Source: Rhizophagus irregularis (taxonomy: Eukaryota > Glomeromycota > Glomeromycetes > Glomerales > Glomeraceae). From it: 64,000 nt of DNA. Made by a program: the position numbers and the translations under genes. The notes under the pieces are model-generated. The model was not told where the DNA came from. It was given only the letters and a program-made list of their open reading frames with translations, and did not search any database. Location: contig NC_089435.1 in NCBI RefSeq assembly GCF_026210795.1, forward strand, positions 310,001 to 374,000. Reading direction: 5' to 3'. Positions 34,621-45,687 of this stretch are shown here, piece by piece. Numbering within the stretch: position 1 is the first letter of the stretch; each line of letters begins with the position of its first letter.

Positions 34621-34735
34621 TGGAAAAAACTCCGATAAATGATTTTTGTTCCGAAGAAATTCAGGCACGTGATCATTTTTATGGGACCGCGTAGTGCAAT
34701 TCATTAATCAGGTTTCGTAAAGTTACAAAAATATA
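34621..34735 (+). repeat. Dispersed ~120-bp repeat, copy 2
   Basis: Shares GGAAAAAACTCCGATAAATG, GTTCCGAAGAAATTCAG, CACGTGATCA and CGCGTAGTGCAAT with 33661-33790, in the same orientation. Confidence 0.75.
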
Positions 34736-35102
34736 ATTAATTAATCTTGACCACGTTATTATGAATAGGATCGGCAACGTGCATGCAGGTGGATCGTGAT
34801 TCATATATTTCCCTGTAAAAAAAGTTGATCTTTTTTTTTTCCGTAAAAGGCTCATATTTCCGGTTCCGGAATTAATAATCTCATATCACGGAATTTATCA
34901 AATTATTCACATTTTCCGTGAATGGAAAAGGTTCATTTTTATGGATAAAATTTTTTATAGGTAAAATGTATAAATAAATGGCATGAAAACGCATATTAAT
35001 GATTTTAACAATATCACTGTAAAAAAATAATATTTTTTATTTTCTTTTTTTTACAAGAACAAATTAAAAATTTCACATTTCTTTCCATATCATTCTCAGA
35101 AT
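34736..35102 (+). other. Upstream region of secreted-protein gene
   Basis: AT-rich with no clear TATA box. It should hold the promoter of the gene at 35103. Confidence 0.35.
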
Positions 35103-35729
35103 ATGTTTGCTCAATTATATATTATATATATTTTCTTTTTGGTTTCAGCTGTAGTAGGAATACCTGTGGTAAATTTACAAGATCAGATTTTTAGTATTGA
35201 TGGTTCTGCAGTACCCACTAGGCCTAAATGCACTGACCCTAATAATGCTAAATATAAAAGCTCCACTTGCGCTACAAGGAAATCAGTGAGGGTTACATGT
35301 GAATCTTTTAGTCAACCAGGCACACCTGTTGATACTAATTTCAGCTGTGGAGATGGTGATTCTTGTGTTAATATTACCCCAAATGATGCATTCTGTGTTG
35401 ACGATAGCAGTGCTCAAGTATGGGACAATAAAAATCAAAATCTAGCCGTATGTTCAGCACCTGTTACATTAGTGCCACCACATGTATCTTTTCAACTTGT
35501 AGCTGGAATGACAACATATTCAACAACTGGGGATCCAATACGAGTAGCTGAGCTAGCAGCAAGATATGGTGAAGGCCAATCTAGCCGTTTTGAAAGTGTC
35601 TATCAAGGAAATGAGTACACCTTCTCTATTAAACAAGAAGATTTTTCTAATAAGTTGAGTTTCTGCTTCTATCCAGGCTCTAATGAGGAAGTACAAGCTG
35701 TAGCTTCTCTAGCATATGTTTTAATGTGA
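35103..35729 (+). CDS. Secreted cysteine-rich protein, unknown
   Basis: Intronless, 208 residues, TGA at 35727. A clear signal peptide (MFAQLYIIYIFFLVSAVVG, cleavage likely before IPVV). The mature part has eight Cys in two groups (KCTD, TCAT, TCES, SCGDG, SCVN, FCVD, then VCSA and SFCFY), so up to four disulfides. There is an NITP N-glycosylation site and no GPI or membrane segment. Codon use is less extreme than the surroundings, consistent with a real gene. No enzyme motif is visible. In this kind of fungus it could be a cell-wall or effector-like secreted protein. No related copy is present in the window. Confidence 0.8.
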   Translation: MFAQLYIIYIFFLVSAVVGIPVVNLQDQIFSIDGSAVPTRPKCTDPNNAKYKSSTCATRKSVRVTCESFSQPGTPVDTNFSCGDGDSCVNITPNDAFCVDDSSAQVWDNKNQNLAVCSAPVTLVPPHVSFQLVAGMTTYSTTGDPIRVAELAARYGEGQSSRFESVYQGNEYTFSIKQEDFSNKLSFCFYPGSNEEVQAVASLAYVLM

Positions 35730-36544
35730 TGAATGTTTTTTTTTATGTTAATTATTTTACATTATATATATAAACAGAATAATATAATTTCTTTTTAATG
35801 GATGGTTTTGTTTAACACCAATTATAAGTGTGAGCAAACTGCTTTAATTCTATTTATAAAATTTGAAATTTAATTTAATGAAATCTTATTATAAAATTAG
35901 ATATAATCTTTATATTTTTATTTATAATTAATTTTTTTGACAAAAATTATTTAAATTACACTACTGGCAAGTCATACTTTGCAGAAATTTCAATTTTTAT
36001 TCAATTTCATTTAGATGTTTAAATAGAATCGGGATGGTACTGCCATGTCTGTAACAGTGCATTTAAATTATTAAAAATATTAAATAACATTAAAGTAATA
36101 TATATATATATATATTTTTAATTAATAAACGTATTCTTTATTTAGTAAACGTAGTAGAACATATTACTCGATAAATACAAAAGAAATAAATTAAAATTTA
36201 GGCAAAACATAGTTTACACTAAATCTCTCCATATCAAAATCTCCGTATATAAAATGAAGTAAAGACTAACGTACTATTTGATATAAATCATACATTTACT
36301 AATGACTAAACTAAATCTAAAACCCATCTAATTCTAAAAAAAATTACTATATACATTATTCTAAAATTATAATATATATATATTTTTCTACTTTTCTATT
36401 ATTATCTGCTGTTTTTCAGTTTCTAAAATTATCTATATGAACTTCCCCCACCTTCCCCCCTTGTTTAGGTCGTATTGATGCGATGTCATTAAACTTGATG
36501 ATGGCTCGGCGATGCCATATAATTAAACCCCGTGACATGCCTCC
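35730..36544. other. AT-rich spacer
   Basis: Nothing coding seen. Contains a (TA)n run at about 36100-36115. Confidence 0.5.
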
Positions 36545-37200
36545 GCCTGATCTATTTATGGTCAAAAACTATTCGATCCAATCAACTAATCCAATTTGAT
36601 TATAATTTTTTTTATCCGATTTTTCTTTTTTCAAATATTTTTAGCTTTTTTTGGTTCCTTTTTTTTAAAAATTTCAAACCAAAAAAAATTTTTTCTCCCT
36701 TTTCTTCTTTCGGTTTGGTTTTTTCCCAAACTGAAAATTTTATTAAATAATCCTATTGTTTTGGTCTTTTAAGACCGATTTTTTTTTTAGACCGTACAGT
36801 ATCATTTTTTTTTTTCGATCTTTTTGGACCGAATTATTGTCATTTTTTTCAGAATTTTTTCAGTACTTAATTTTTTTTTCGGATTCCTTTTTTTCGGATT
36901 TCGGAAATTTCCATTTTTCTAAACCGATTTCTTTCTTTCCCCCAAATTTTTTTTAATTTTTTTTTCTTTTTCCTTTATGGTTTCTTTTTTCAACCAATTT
37001 TTCTCTTTATCCTTCTTCCCAAATTTTTTTTTTCGGTTTTCTTCGAACCTTTTTCTTTTTTCGGGTTGGCTTTGGCTTTTTTTTCCAATCTGAAAAAATT
37101 TTTTTCACCTTTACTTTTTTCGGTTTGGCTTTTTTTTTCAAACACCATTTAGGTTTGGATCGATTGATCAGATCGGTGCTGCAGGCAATGGTAAGCACCT
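36545..37200. repeat. T-rich low-complexity block bounded by inverted GATC words
   Basis: Long T runs interspersed with CGGTTTGG, GACCGA and AGACC words on one strand. The left edge TCGATCCAATCAACTAATCC is opposed to TTTGGATCGATTGATCAGAT on the right, so the block may be an expanded foldback. Open frames across it (Phe-rich forward, Lys-rich reverse) are compositional. Confidence 0.55.
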
Positions 37201-37566
37201 TTTTTTTCGTTTCTTTTTTCTTATTGGTAAATTTAGGATTTTTTTTTTACTAATACTTTTTCCCCTTAATAATTTTTTTTTGTTTTTTCATCTTTTAGAT
37301 TCTGATCAAGATCATTTCCGCGAAATAATCAAAATAAATATATTGTTTCTTTATTTGAATCTATATAACTAAAATGAAATACATTTTAATTAATATGGCT
37401 ATATAATAATACTTATTTAAATATTATTTTTTTTTTATTAACAACTATAATATTAATGCTAATAAAGGAAATTTATATATAATGTTACTATGATACTTTT
37501 TTTATGTATAATAAAAATACAATTTTCTACAAATATAACGTGTATTATTATTAATATTGTTAATAC
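37201..37566. other. AT-rich spacer
   Basis: T-rich with no gene or repeat recognised. Confidence 0.4.
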
Positions 37567-37574
37567 TAAAATTC

Positions 37575-37900
37575 GGGTTTGGTACGAAATCCCGAAACTC
37601 GAAAACCCGACAGTACATTATTCCGAACCCGAAATCTCGAAATGGCAAAATCTCGAAATGCCATAATCCTGACATTTCATAAGTCCGACACTTCATAATC
37701 CCGAAATTCAAAATACTGAAACGAAAAATCTAAAGAAAATCAATATTATAGGGTGTCGGAATTATAAAATTCGGGATTATAACAATTCGGGATTTTGACA
37801 ATTCGGGATTATGGCATTTCGAGATTTTGCCATTTCGAAATTTAGAGTTCGGGATAATGTACTGTCGGGTTTTCGAGTTTCGGTATTTTGTACGGATCCC
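37575..37900. mobile_element. Foldback-type element, ATCCCGAAA family, 326 bp
   Basis: Ends GGGTTTGGTAC and (reverse) GGGATCCGTAC. Arms share CCGAAACTCGAAAACCCGAC/GTCGGGTTTTCGAGTTTCGG. Target duplication TAAAATTC at 37567-37574 and 37901-37908. A relative of 32581-33141 by design (CCCGA words) but different in sequence. No coding capacity; an open frame across the right arm is spurious. Confidence 0.85.
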
Positions 37901-37908
37901 TAAAATTC

Positions 37909-38500
37909 ATATATCCATATTTGCTAGATTTATATGCTTCATATACTTCATCAAGTTCATTTCGCAAAAATACCGATAACAATGGGCACGCCGTTTTTTT
38001 TAAAAAATTATATTTTTTTTTGTTGATAACAATGGGCCGCAACAGGTTTTCTTTTTAATAATATTAATAATAATATTTTTTTAGTATTAGTAATATTCAA
38101 TAACCATAGGGAGGAATCATCATTTCAAAATATTCAGCCACAACCATTTGGTATTGAAGTCGCATCGAATCTTTTTAATAAACTATTGGGGCACTTAAGT
38201 CATTAATTAATGGTTTTACTATTTAACAAATAATAAAGAATAAGAATATTTCTGTTATAAAGCAAAATAGCATATATTATAAAAATTGCATTTTAAATAA
38301 AAAAGAATGAGAAGGAAATTCATCCGGAGTTTTGTATTTTTGATTTACACCAACTATTCCATAATTATTAGTGGGTCATGTGTACATTTGATGGCCAATC
38401 TGAGATAATACAGTTTCGAATAGCTAATTAACGAAAAAAGCCATGTTTCATTTTCGGCCCTTTCAATCTGCTGCCAGCAGATCGATACCGTAGCTATCCG
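37909..38500. other. Spacer
   Basis: No gene supported. Confidence 0.4.
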
Positions 38501-38830
38501 AATGTTGATTTTTTCAGTCTCTATTTAGACTGGATCTTTTTTTATTTAATAATATTTTTTTTTCCGGCCTTTTTTTAGACCATATCTTTGTTTGTTTTAA
38601 TAATATTTTTTTTGGTCTCTTTTTTTTGAGACTGGATCTTTTTTTCAGTCTTTTTTTTAGACTAGATCATTTTTTTTAATATTGTTTTTTTTTGGTTTCT
38701 TTTTGTTAGACCGGATTTTTTTAATATTTTTTTTTTAATTTTTAAAACCGAGATTTTAATAATTTTTCTTTACAATTTTTTTAAAACTGAATTTTTAATA
38801 TTTCTCATCCTGGTTTTTTATTTTCTAGAA
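38501..38830. repeat. Degenerate tandem repeat with GGTCT-T(n)-AGACC hairpins
   Basis: Five to six units of about 45-55 bp: a short hairpin (GTCTCTATTTAGAC, GGTCTCTTTTTTTTGAGACTGGATC, CAGTCTTTTTTTTAGACTAGATC) followed by T-rich sequence with AATATT. The same word pair appears in 36740-36830. Confidence 0.6.
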
Positions 38831-39189
38831 TCCATAGAACAATAAATTTCACTAAACTCAACCTAGGTAACTTATTTACATTAACTTTCTTACTACATGG
38901 TTAATTTTACCTAATAATATTAACAATTTACTTTAATAATTCGTTTTTATATAAAAACAACTAAAGAAAAGGAAGAAATTTGACTGACGCACTAACGCTG
39001 CAATCCTACAGTAAGTATGATTTTTTATTTTTTATTTTAATAATTTTTTTTTCTATTTTTTCTTTTTTTTCGTTCTTTCACACCTTTATTATTTATCTCA
39101 ACGATAAAATCCTATTTATGTATAAATAAATTGAGAAATGAAAAATTAAAAATAAATTGAATGTAATAAAGATAGAATCCATTTATTAA

Positions 39190-41075
39190 TTATTGTGTAT
39201 TCTTTCAAAATTGTATGTACTCACAACAGGTTCAAAATTTTTTTGGAACTTCAATGTTTTTTCCGATATGTCTATCAAAAATGTCAAAACATACGAGTAA
39301 GGAAATGGAATTTCAGTTGGTTTAGATACTTCATCAAGTTGTTTCATTTGTTCAGGTGACATTCTGAAAACAATTTTTTTTTTTTTGTTGAATTTACGAT
39401 AGTAAATATATATTTTTTTAAAAATAAAAAAATTTTTAAATAGTTAAACTTACTTAAATTCAAGTGATTTAAGATTTTCTTCAAGCTGGGCGGCTGCTCT
39501 GGCACCAATTGTAGAACAGTTTTGTTGAACCCAATTTAAAGCAACCTATTTATAAATTTAAAACTATAACTTTTTATATTTTTGTCCGATATGTCTATGC
39601 ACTATAAAAAAAAATCGATCACCATACAACGGCTGATTTTCTCGTATATTTTCCGGTAAGAAAACTATTATAGAACAATCAATATAACGTTATTATTTTA
39701 AAATAAAAGAATGGGATAATAATTAATTATTACCTTTCGGCAGTGACACCCCATAGAAGAATTCCAACCTTTTAAAATATGTATTTAATTCTTATATATA
39801 GTTCAAGTGTAAATTTAGCTTATACACACATCAAGTTCAGCACAAGCAGGTTGTAAGACAAATTCTAAAGATCGATCCAACAAGTTATAACGTGATTGAA
39901 GTCCAATCAATGAAAGGGCTAAAGTACAGTTGATAAATGAGCGTTTACTTAACATCTTTAGTTTCTACCAAGTAAAAGTAATTATTAAAATTTCTACCTC
40001 CATCCACGTAATTCAGCAATAGCATTAGCTCGAGCGAGTTCCCAAGATGGAGTGTTGCTTATAGCAACATATAAAACCTAACATTTATTTTTTAATAATA
40101 TTTCAGTTAGAGAACAAACTTATTTTGAATTAAAAACGATTAACGATCTCATAAATTCTTCAATCGGAATAGCCATGAACATATAAAATATCAACATAAC
40201 TCATATTTAACCGTTTAAAACTTTCATCTAAATTTCTACAAGACTCTTTCGATGATTTCCTCTTAAATATACATGTATAAGTTGTCAATTAATTTGCCGT
40301 CCCTGTAAAATTTTTTCAGAAAAATGATCACGTGTCTGAGTTTCTTCGGAATAAAAACTAAAAAAATGTAAGTTTTTCCCAGAATTTTTTTTTTATAAGG
40401 GCATTATTCGGGTTGAATCTCTTATCCTTTTGTATAGCACTAAGAATTAAATTTCAAATTTTGAAAATTATCGAAATTCAACTGAAATTAAATGATATTA
40501 CATAAACAGTTTGTTGCAATCACAACATCGGATCGTTTATCGAAACATAATCTCCGAGGAAACGTTCACTCTGAGTATTTTATTAATAAATATTATTATT
40601 GTATTTAACTAAAAAAATTTGCCTTTTTATTACTTACTTAATGTAGGTATCTAAAAAATAAAAATGTTAAAGTAACCGAACTTCTATAGATAAAGTCAAT
40701 TGATTGCGTAACTAAAACAAAAAAAAATTTTCGCCCTTTTCATAATAAAGATCAAAAACTTTTTTCGTTTCCTCTTTATTACTACCATATCCCTATTTAT
40801 ATAACGTTAAAATATTGAGAAATCATTTTTTTTTCTTTTTTAATCACTAATTCAAATTAATATTCAACTCCATTGTTCTCCAAAAGTCTTCAAATATATG
40901 TTAACAATATATAATGTTATTAAATATTATAACTAATTATTTATATCATAATTTTGGCAAATTTTAAAAAATGTTCTTACCGAAGTTCCAAGACATATTG
41001 AGAAACTCTTAATCCACTACGTCCCAATAAATCATAATCATCGAGAACTTTACTAGGGGAAGTATCGTGAGTCAT
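39190..41075 (-). pseudogene. Aldo/keto reductase P, decayed copy related to C
   Basis: Starts at ATG 41075 (MTHDTSPSKVLDDYDLLGRS). Exon 1 has lost one base after GLRVS, shifting the frame. The exon 2 donor GTAAGT is gone. Most of exon 4, with the catalytic Asp/Tyr segment, is deleted. Exons 11 and 12 are shortened. The intron before exon 7 carries part of the ~120-bp dispersed repeat (40295-40405). Other exons are still recognisable (AELD at 39840, GLQSR near 39900, EENLKSLEFK at 39480). 5' and 3' flanks match those of AKR C, so it is a duplicate of C, not of A or B. Confidence 0.9.
40295..40405 (-). repeat. Dispersed ~120-bp repeat, copy 3 (partial, reversed)
   Basis: TTTTTCAGAAAAATGATCACGTG and GAGTTTCTTCGGAATAAAAAC are the reverse complement of the core of the repeat at 33661-33790. 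It sits in AKR P between exons 6 and 7. Confidence 0.7.
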
Positions 41076-42360
41076 TTTCTTAAAATAAAAATTTTGATAA
41101 CTTTCAAGATTTCAACTTTCGTAGTTTCGTAAGTTTTAATTATTTATGAATTTGTATATATTTCAATAATTTACTTTAAAAACCGTGGCCTTTTGGTGAG
41201 TATTTCTGTATTTAATTCTTAGCAAATTTACCAGTGTTACACGGTTAATCAAAAGTGATAAAAGGTAAAAATAAAATTGAAACAAGAGAGATTTAAAAGT
41301 AAATTGACCAAGCAATTAACGTGTATATAAAACACAAATTAAACAAAAAAGTGATTGAGTAAATTGACTAAGCGAAATTTTGACAATCATACAGTATCTT
41401 GAATTGAAATTGGGCGCATTTTTTAGTATTTTTGGGTGAAGATGTAGTTCAAGTTGCGTCATTTGTACGGTTTTGACGTATCAAAATATTTATTTATTTT
41501 TTTGCGCTTATCACTCTTTTAATTAACGGTATATTCAGTATATTTATCTCTCTTTGGCTTATTCTTCTAAAGTTTTCTCTTTTATTTAATTACAAGTATA
41601 ATTATAGATGATTCATAATTTTTGAGATCATCAAAAATTTCACTTTTAAACCGTTAAATTATTATTTTAGCTGCGCCTTATAAATTTGTCTGCAGATCAC
41701 ATGAATTAATGTCGAGACGAGATGTTCCGCGTTTGCCCATAATTTTTTTGATAATAGGATCACTTTTTTTTAATCAAAAAGATAAATCGGTTATTGAAAA
41801 CCATTTTATCTGAATTTTGGGCAGAATTAAAAATGGCATGAAACTCAGCCCGCAAATATTCGCTAATGCCGGTGCGGAGATGAACGTTACGTAATACATA
41901 AAACGAAAAACGAATTATGCTTGTAATAAATTATCGAATAAATTTAAGAAAATTTTACAGGTTGCCCAAAAGTGTTTGTCGATTGTCGATTTTGCCTTGA
42001 TAAAATTATAAAATTGTAAATATTAAAATATTTATGGGTCATTTATCATCATTTTTGCAATCAATATTTTCACTATAATAGATAGAAGACAAACATTTCA
42101 TTCTTATTGTAATTTCGAGTTGTAAGAATTACGAATTTTTGTAAGTTTTCTAAATTTTGACATTTTACTTACCGTCCAAGTTCCAAGAACCCTATGAATC
42201 TAATTCCATAGGGTCCCAATTGTTAAGAACAATAAAGAGTGTACTCAAAAGGGTCGTCGTTTTTAAAAAATTTTCAGTTATTTATGATTTCTCCTATTTT
42301 ATTTACTTTACTAAAAAGTAAATAAACGAATTTACTTATTTCATTACAATTAGGACAAAA
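41076..42360. other. Spacer with kinase- and AKR-flank fragments
   Basis: About 41200-41260 matches the AKR C 5' flank. About 41640-41690 resembles the kinase 3' flank (ATTTTAGCTGCGCCTTATAAAT). About 42172-42222 (minus) may be a scrap of AKR exon 1 (CTTGGAACTTGGACGGTAAG). No gene. Confidence 0.4.
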
Positions 42361-42569
42361 CTTTGGAGGGTTTTTTTTTATCCTCCTGTCGGAACGAATT
42401 TTTTGAACGTATGGGCGGTATGGCGGTGTTTTGCGCAGTTTTTGTCTATGATAATTTTTTTTTTCAGTTGTTTACAGTTAAATGGATGTTTGAATACCTA
42501 ACTCCGATTATATTGGTATCATACCAAAAATGGAAAAAAAAATATTGGATGATGCGATCAGCCGCAGTA

Positions 42570-43640
42570 TATCGGAGGCTTTTTTTTTTATTATTTTTTT
42601 TTATTTCCAGTTTTTTTTTTTCAAACCCAGAAACAACTGTATTGTCAAAACAATTGTATTGTCAAACTATTGTATTATGCAAGATACTATACTCCCTAAT
42701 GTGTATTCAAAAAAGTATTTATATACCCTCAATACCCCTCTTTTTTTCATCATCTTTTTTTTCGTCAGCACTTTCGTCGTCTTTTTTTTTCGAGGTCTAT
42801 CTTCTCTCTTAGGCTTTTCCTTCTATCTCTTAGCCCCTTTTCTTTACATCTTCCTTTAGACGGGTTTGTGTGTGGTTATATCATTTTTTTTCGTCTTTTT
42901 TTTTAGGACTCTCTGTCTAGGTTTTCTCTTATTAGGCCTTCTTTTAGACCCCTTTTTTGTTTTGTCCTTTTTTTTTGTTTCGTTGTCTTTTTTTTGTTTC
43001 GTTGTTTTTTTTTTGTTTTTTCGTTCCTTTTTTTTTGTTTTTTCGTCCTTTTTTTTTTGTTTTTCGTCCTTTTTTTTTATTGTTTTTCGTCCTTTTTTTT
43101 TTTGTTTTTTCGTTCCTTTTTTTTTGTTTTTTCGTCCTTTTTTTTTTGTTTTTCGTCCTTTTTTTTTATTGTTTTTCGTCCTTTTTTTTTATTGTTTTTC
43201 GTCCTTTTTTTTTTTGTTTTTCGTCCTTTTTTTTTTTTCGTCCTTTTTTTTTTTTTTTCGTCCTTTTTTTTTTTTTCGTCCTTTTTTTTTATTGTTTTTC
43301 GTCCTTTTTTTTTATTGTTTTTCGTCCTTTTTTTTTATTTTCGTCCTTTTTTTTTGTATTTTCGTCCTTTTTTTTTATTTTCGTCCTTTTTTTTTATTTT
43401 CGTCCTTTTTTTTTATTTTCGTCTTTTTTTTTTATTTTCGTCCTTTTTTTTTTATTTTCGTCCTTTTTTTTTATTTTCGTCCTTTTTTTTTATTTTCGTC
43501 CTTTTTTTTTATTTTCGTCCTTTTTTTTATTTTCGTCCTTTTTTTTGTTTTGTCGTCTTTTTTTCGCTTCATCATCTTTTTTCTTTCATTCCGTCATATT
43601 TTTTTTCGTCATTTTTTTTTCGTCATTTTTTTTTTAGGTC
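42570..43640. repeat. T-rich minisatellite, (TTTTCGTCC T7-10 A/G)n
   Basis: From about 42950 to 43620 an 18-21-bp unit, CGTCC plus a T run plus ATTTT or GTTTT, is repeated roughly 30 times. In the right half the period is mostly 18 bp. Looser T-rich sequence with AGGTCT/TAGGC words flanks it. The 200-320 codon Phe-rich open frames here come from the repeat. On the other strand it reads as Lys/Asp/Glu-rich, equally compositional. Confidence 0.85.
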
Positions 43641-44460
43641 TATCGTCTCTCTGTATAGGTCTTCTCTTTATTAGGTCTTCTTTTGGCCTCTCTCTCTTTA
43701 GGTATGTGGGTTGTAACTCGCAAAAGGTTGAACAAGATATACAAGAATCATTTCTAAAAAATAAGGAAGGTTTACATATATCATTTTTATCTAATATTAA
43801 AGGTATGTTGAACTGTTTTTGTAAAGCTATCTAGTGAAGGTGAACAAGTGGATGCAATGATCAAGGAAGTTACGGCAACCTTGTGAGCTGGCAGGTCTAT
43901 CTATGATAACTCTGTTAACTGACGGACCTGGCTGAGATACGAATAAGATCTTCTCAGTGTTGAGGTCTACTATTCCGCAATGAGGAATAGTTACGTGCCT
44001 TCCTCAACTTTGACTCATGCAATTGATTTGTTCTCATTGAGGACTTTTGAATTCAGAGAACTGGAAGCGCTTCGTGGCCACAGTTTTACTGTGAACGTCC
44101 TTCTCTGTTTTCAGAATTTCTGGATGATAACAAATCTCTTGTGTGTCCAGGAGAGATGTCAGTGAACGGACGCAATAACCTAAAGCTGTGTTTTTGTAAG
44201 TTCTTTCAAATAGATACTTGTAGCTATACCTTTTATTGTGCAGTTTTCAGGAACGGACGGTGAAAATGTCGACACTAATATATAGGAAGAAGATCCGCAC
44301 TGCTTCGTTATGTTACTTGATACTTTAGAAGGATACTGCCTCACGTCACTACCAGATAGCGGGATGAAATTCGTACTTAGCGAGAGCTAACCATCCTTTT
44401 TAATTTATAGATGTCCCACAAGAAATTTGTAAGAACAACATTTAGTTATAATGAAGTGTT
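43641..44460 (+). other. Less AT-rich region, origin unclear
   Basis: Composition resembles 18.6-22.9 kb. Short protein-like text occurs (VEQDIQESFLKNKEGLHISF at about 43730-43790; LFSLRTFEFRELEALRGH at about 44025-44090), but frames are broken. Possibly a decayed gene; no family recognised. Confidence 0.35.
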
Positions 44461-45687
44461 GGATGATGATTCTGAGGTCATGTGATATATTATATAATAT
44501 AGAGTTGATTCCGATTTTAAAATCAAATATTAATTCAGATGCAGTAATGCAGTATCATTACAGGGTGAATTAAAGTAGTAAAGTTAAAATTCTAAGGTAA
44601 ATTAAGAATTAATCATCTGCAGGTTAAGTATTCGCTTATTTCAGCAAGAATAAATAGTATTGACACGAACAAATGTTTAAGATTGATTATTGAAAGATCT
44701 CTTACGGTAACATACAAAGAAAAAAATTAAAAAAATAGTAAAATTTTTTTGATTGTAAGAAAAAGAACATGATTTTAACATAAATTTTACCGTACTTGTA
44801 ACTGCGTACATATATCGATGATTTGTAACTATGACTTCATCACCAATTCACCATCACTGCCACTATTCGTCTGAACTGCATGTACTAAAATTTAAACAAA
44901 TATGATATTTTATCCGTATATACCATAGTCAATTGTCATCTGAGGCTGAAATTAATAAAATGATTCGAGAAACTTTATACCGTGTATGCAGTATACATAT
45001 TTTCTGGAAATATTTGTTGAACATCTAATGAAATTTTTGAAAGGTCGTTTTATTTTCATGCTGAACAAAATTCTTTCGTCAACGTCTACATTTTTAAATA
45101 ATTTTTAGCCATACCGATCATTTCATCTACCTAACCCGCTTAAACAGATCGCTCGTAAATACCACGGCCTTTAATCCAATATCAAAAGAAAAATTCTACT
45201 CGAAACATTCTTCCAAAGAAGCATTCGAAAAAGTGCAATATTAACTAGACCAGTAAATAGTCTGAACACGAATGATGATGATCAAATAATAAACTGATCT
45301 AATTTATAGAAAAAATAGTGAGTTATTGGATAAAGGAAAATCTGGAAAATAATGAAAACAATGATAATAATAAAATAAAATTGAAATAAAAATTCAAAAA
45401 TAAAACTATTGATAAAAATAATATATATATAAAAAAAAAATAAAAAAAAATTTCCCAAAAATGAGAAAACCTTTGACAACGTCTTCAGCTTAAGAATAAT
45501 AAAAATAAAAACAAAAAGAAAAATAATATAAAAGAAAATTCAGTAAAAGTCACTGGGAACGTCATTTCAAAAGAAGTAAATTCTTCAAGAGGATCGTGTC
45601 AAAAGTTCTGAATATTTTATTTTATTGAAGAAAAAATATATTTATAAACAATCGAGAGAAAACAAAAATTGAGCCTTGTGAAATAAA
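44461..45687. repeat. AKR B downstream flank
   Basis: About 44540-44720 matches 28700-28850 and 10120-10200. No gene supported. Confidence 0.5.

Noticed and set aside
36532-37198. Phe-rich forward and Lys-rich reverse open frames
   Set aside because: Low-complexity T/A runs; no splice or domain features.
42172-42222. AKR exon-1 scrap
   Set aside because: Only a short match (CTTGGAACTTGG..GGTAAG); too weak to call as a feature.
42866-43834. Long Phe-rich open frames (226-322 codons)
   Set aside because: They lie within the T-rich minisatellite; three overlapping frames are equally open, which is explained by composition.
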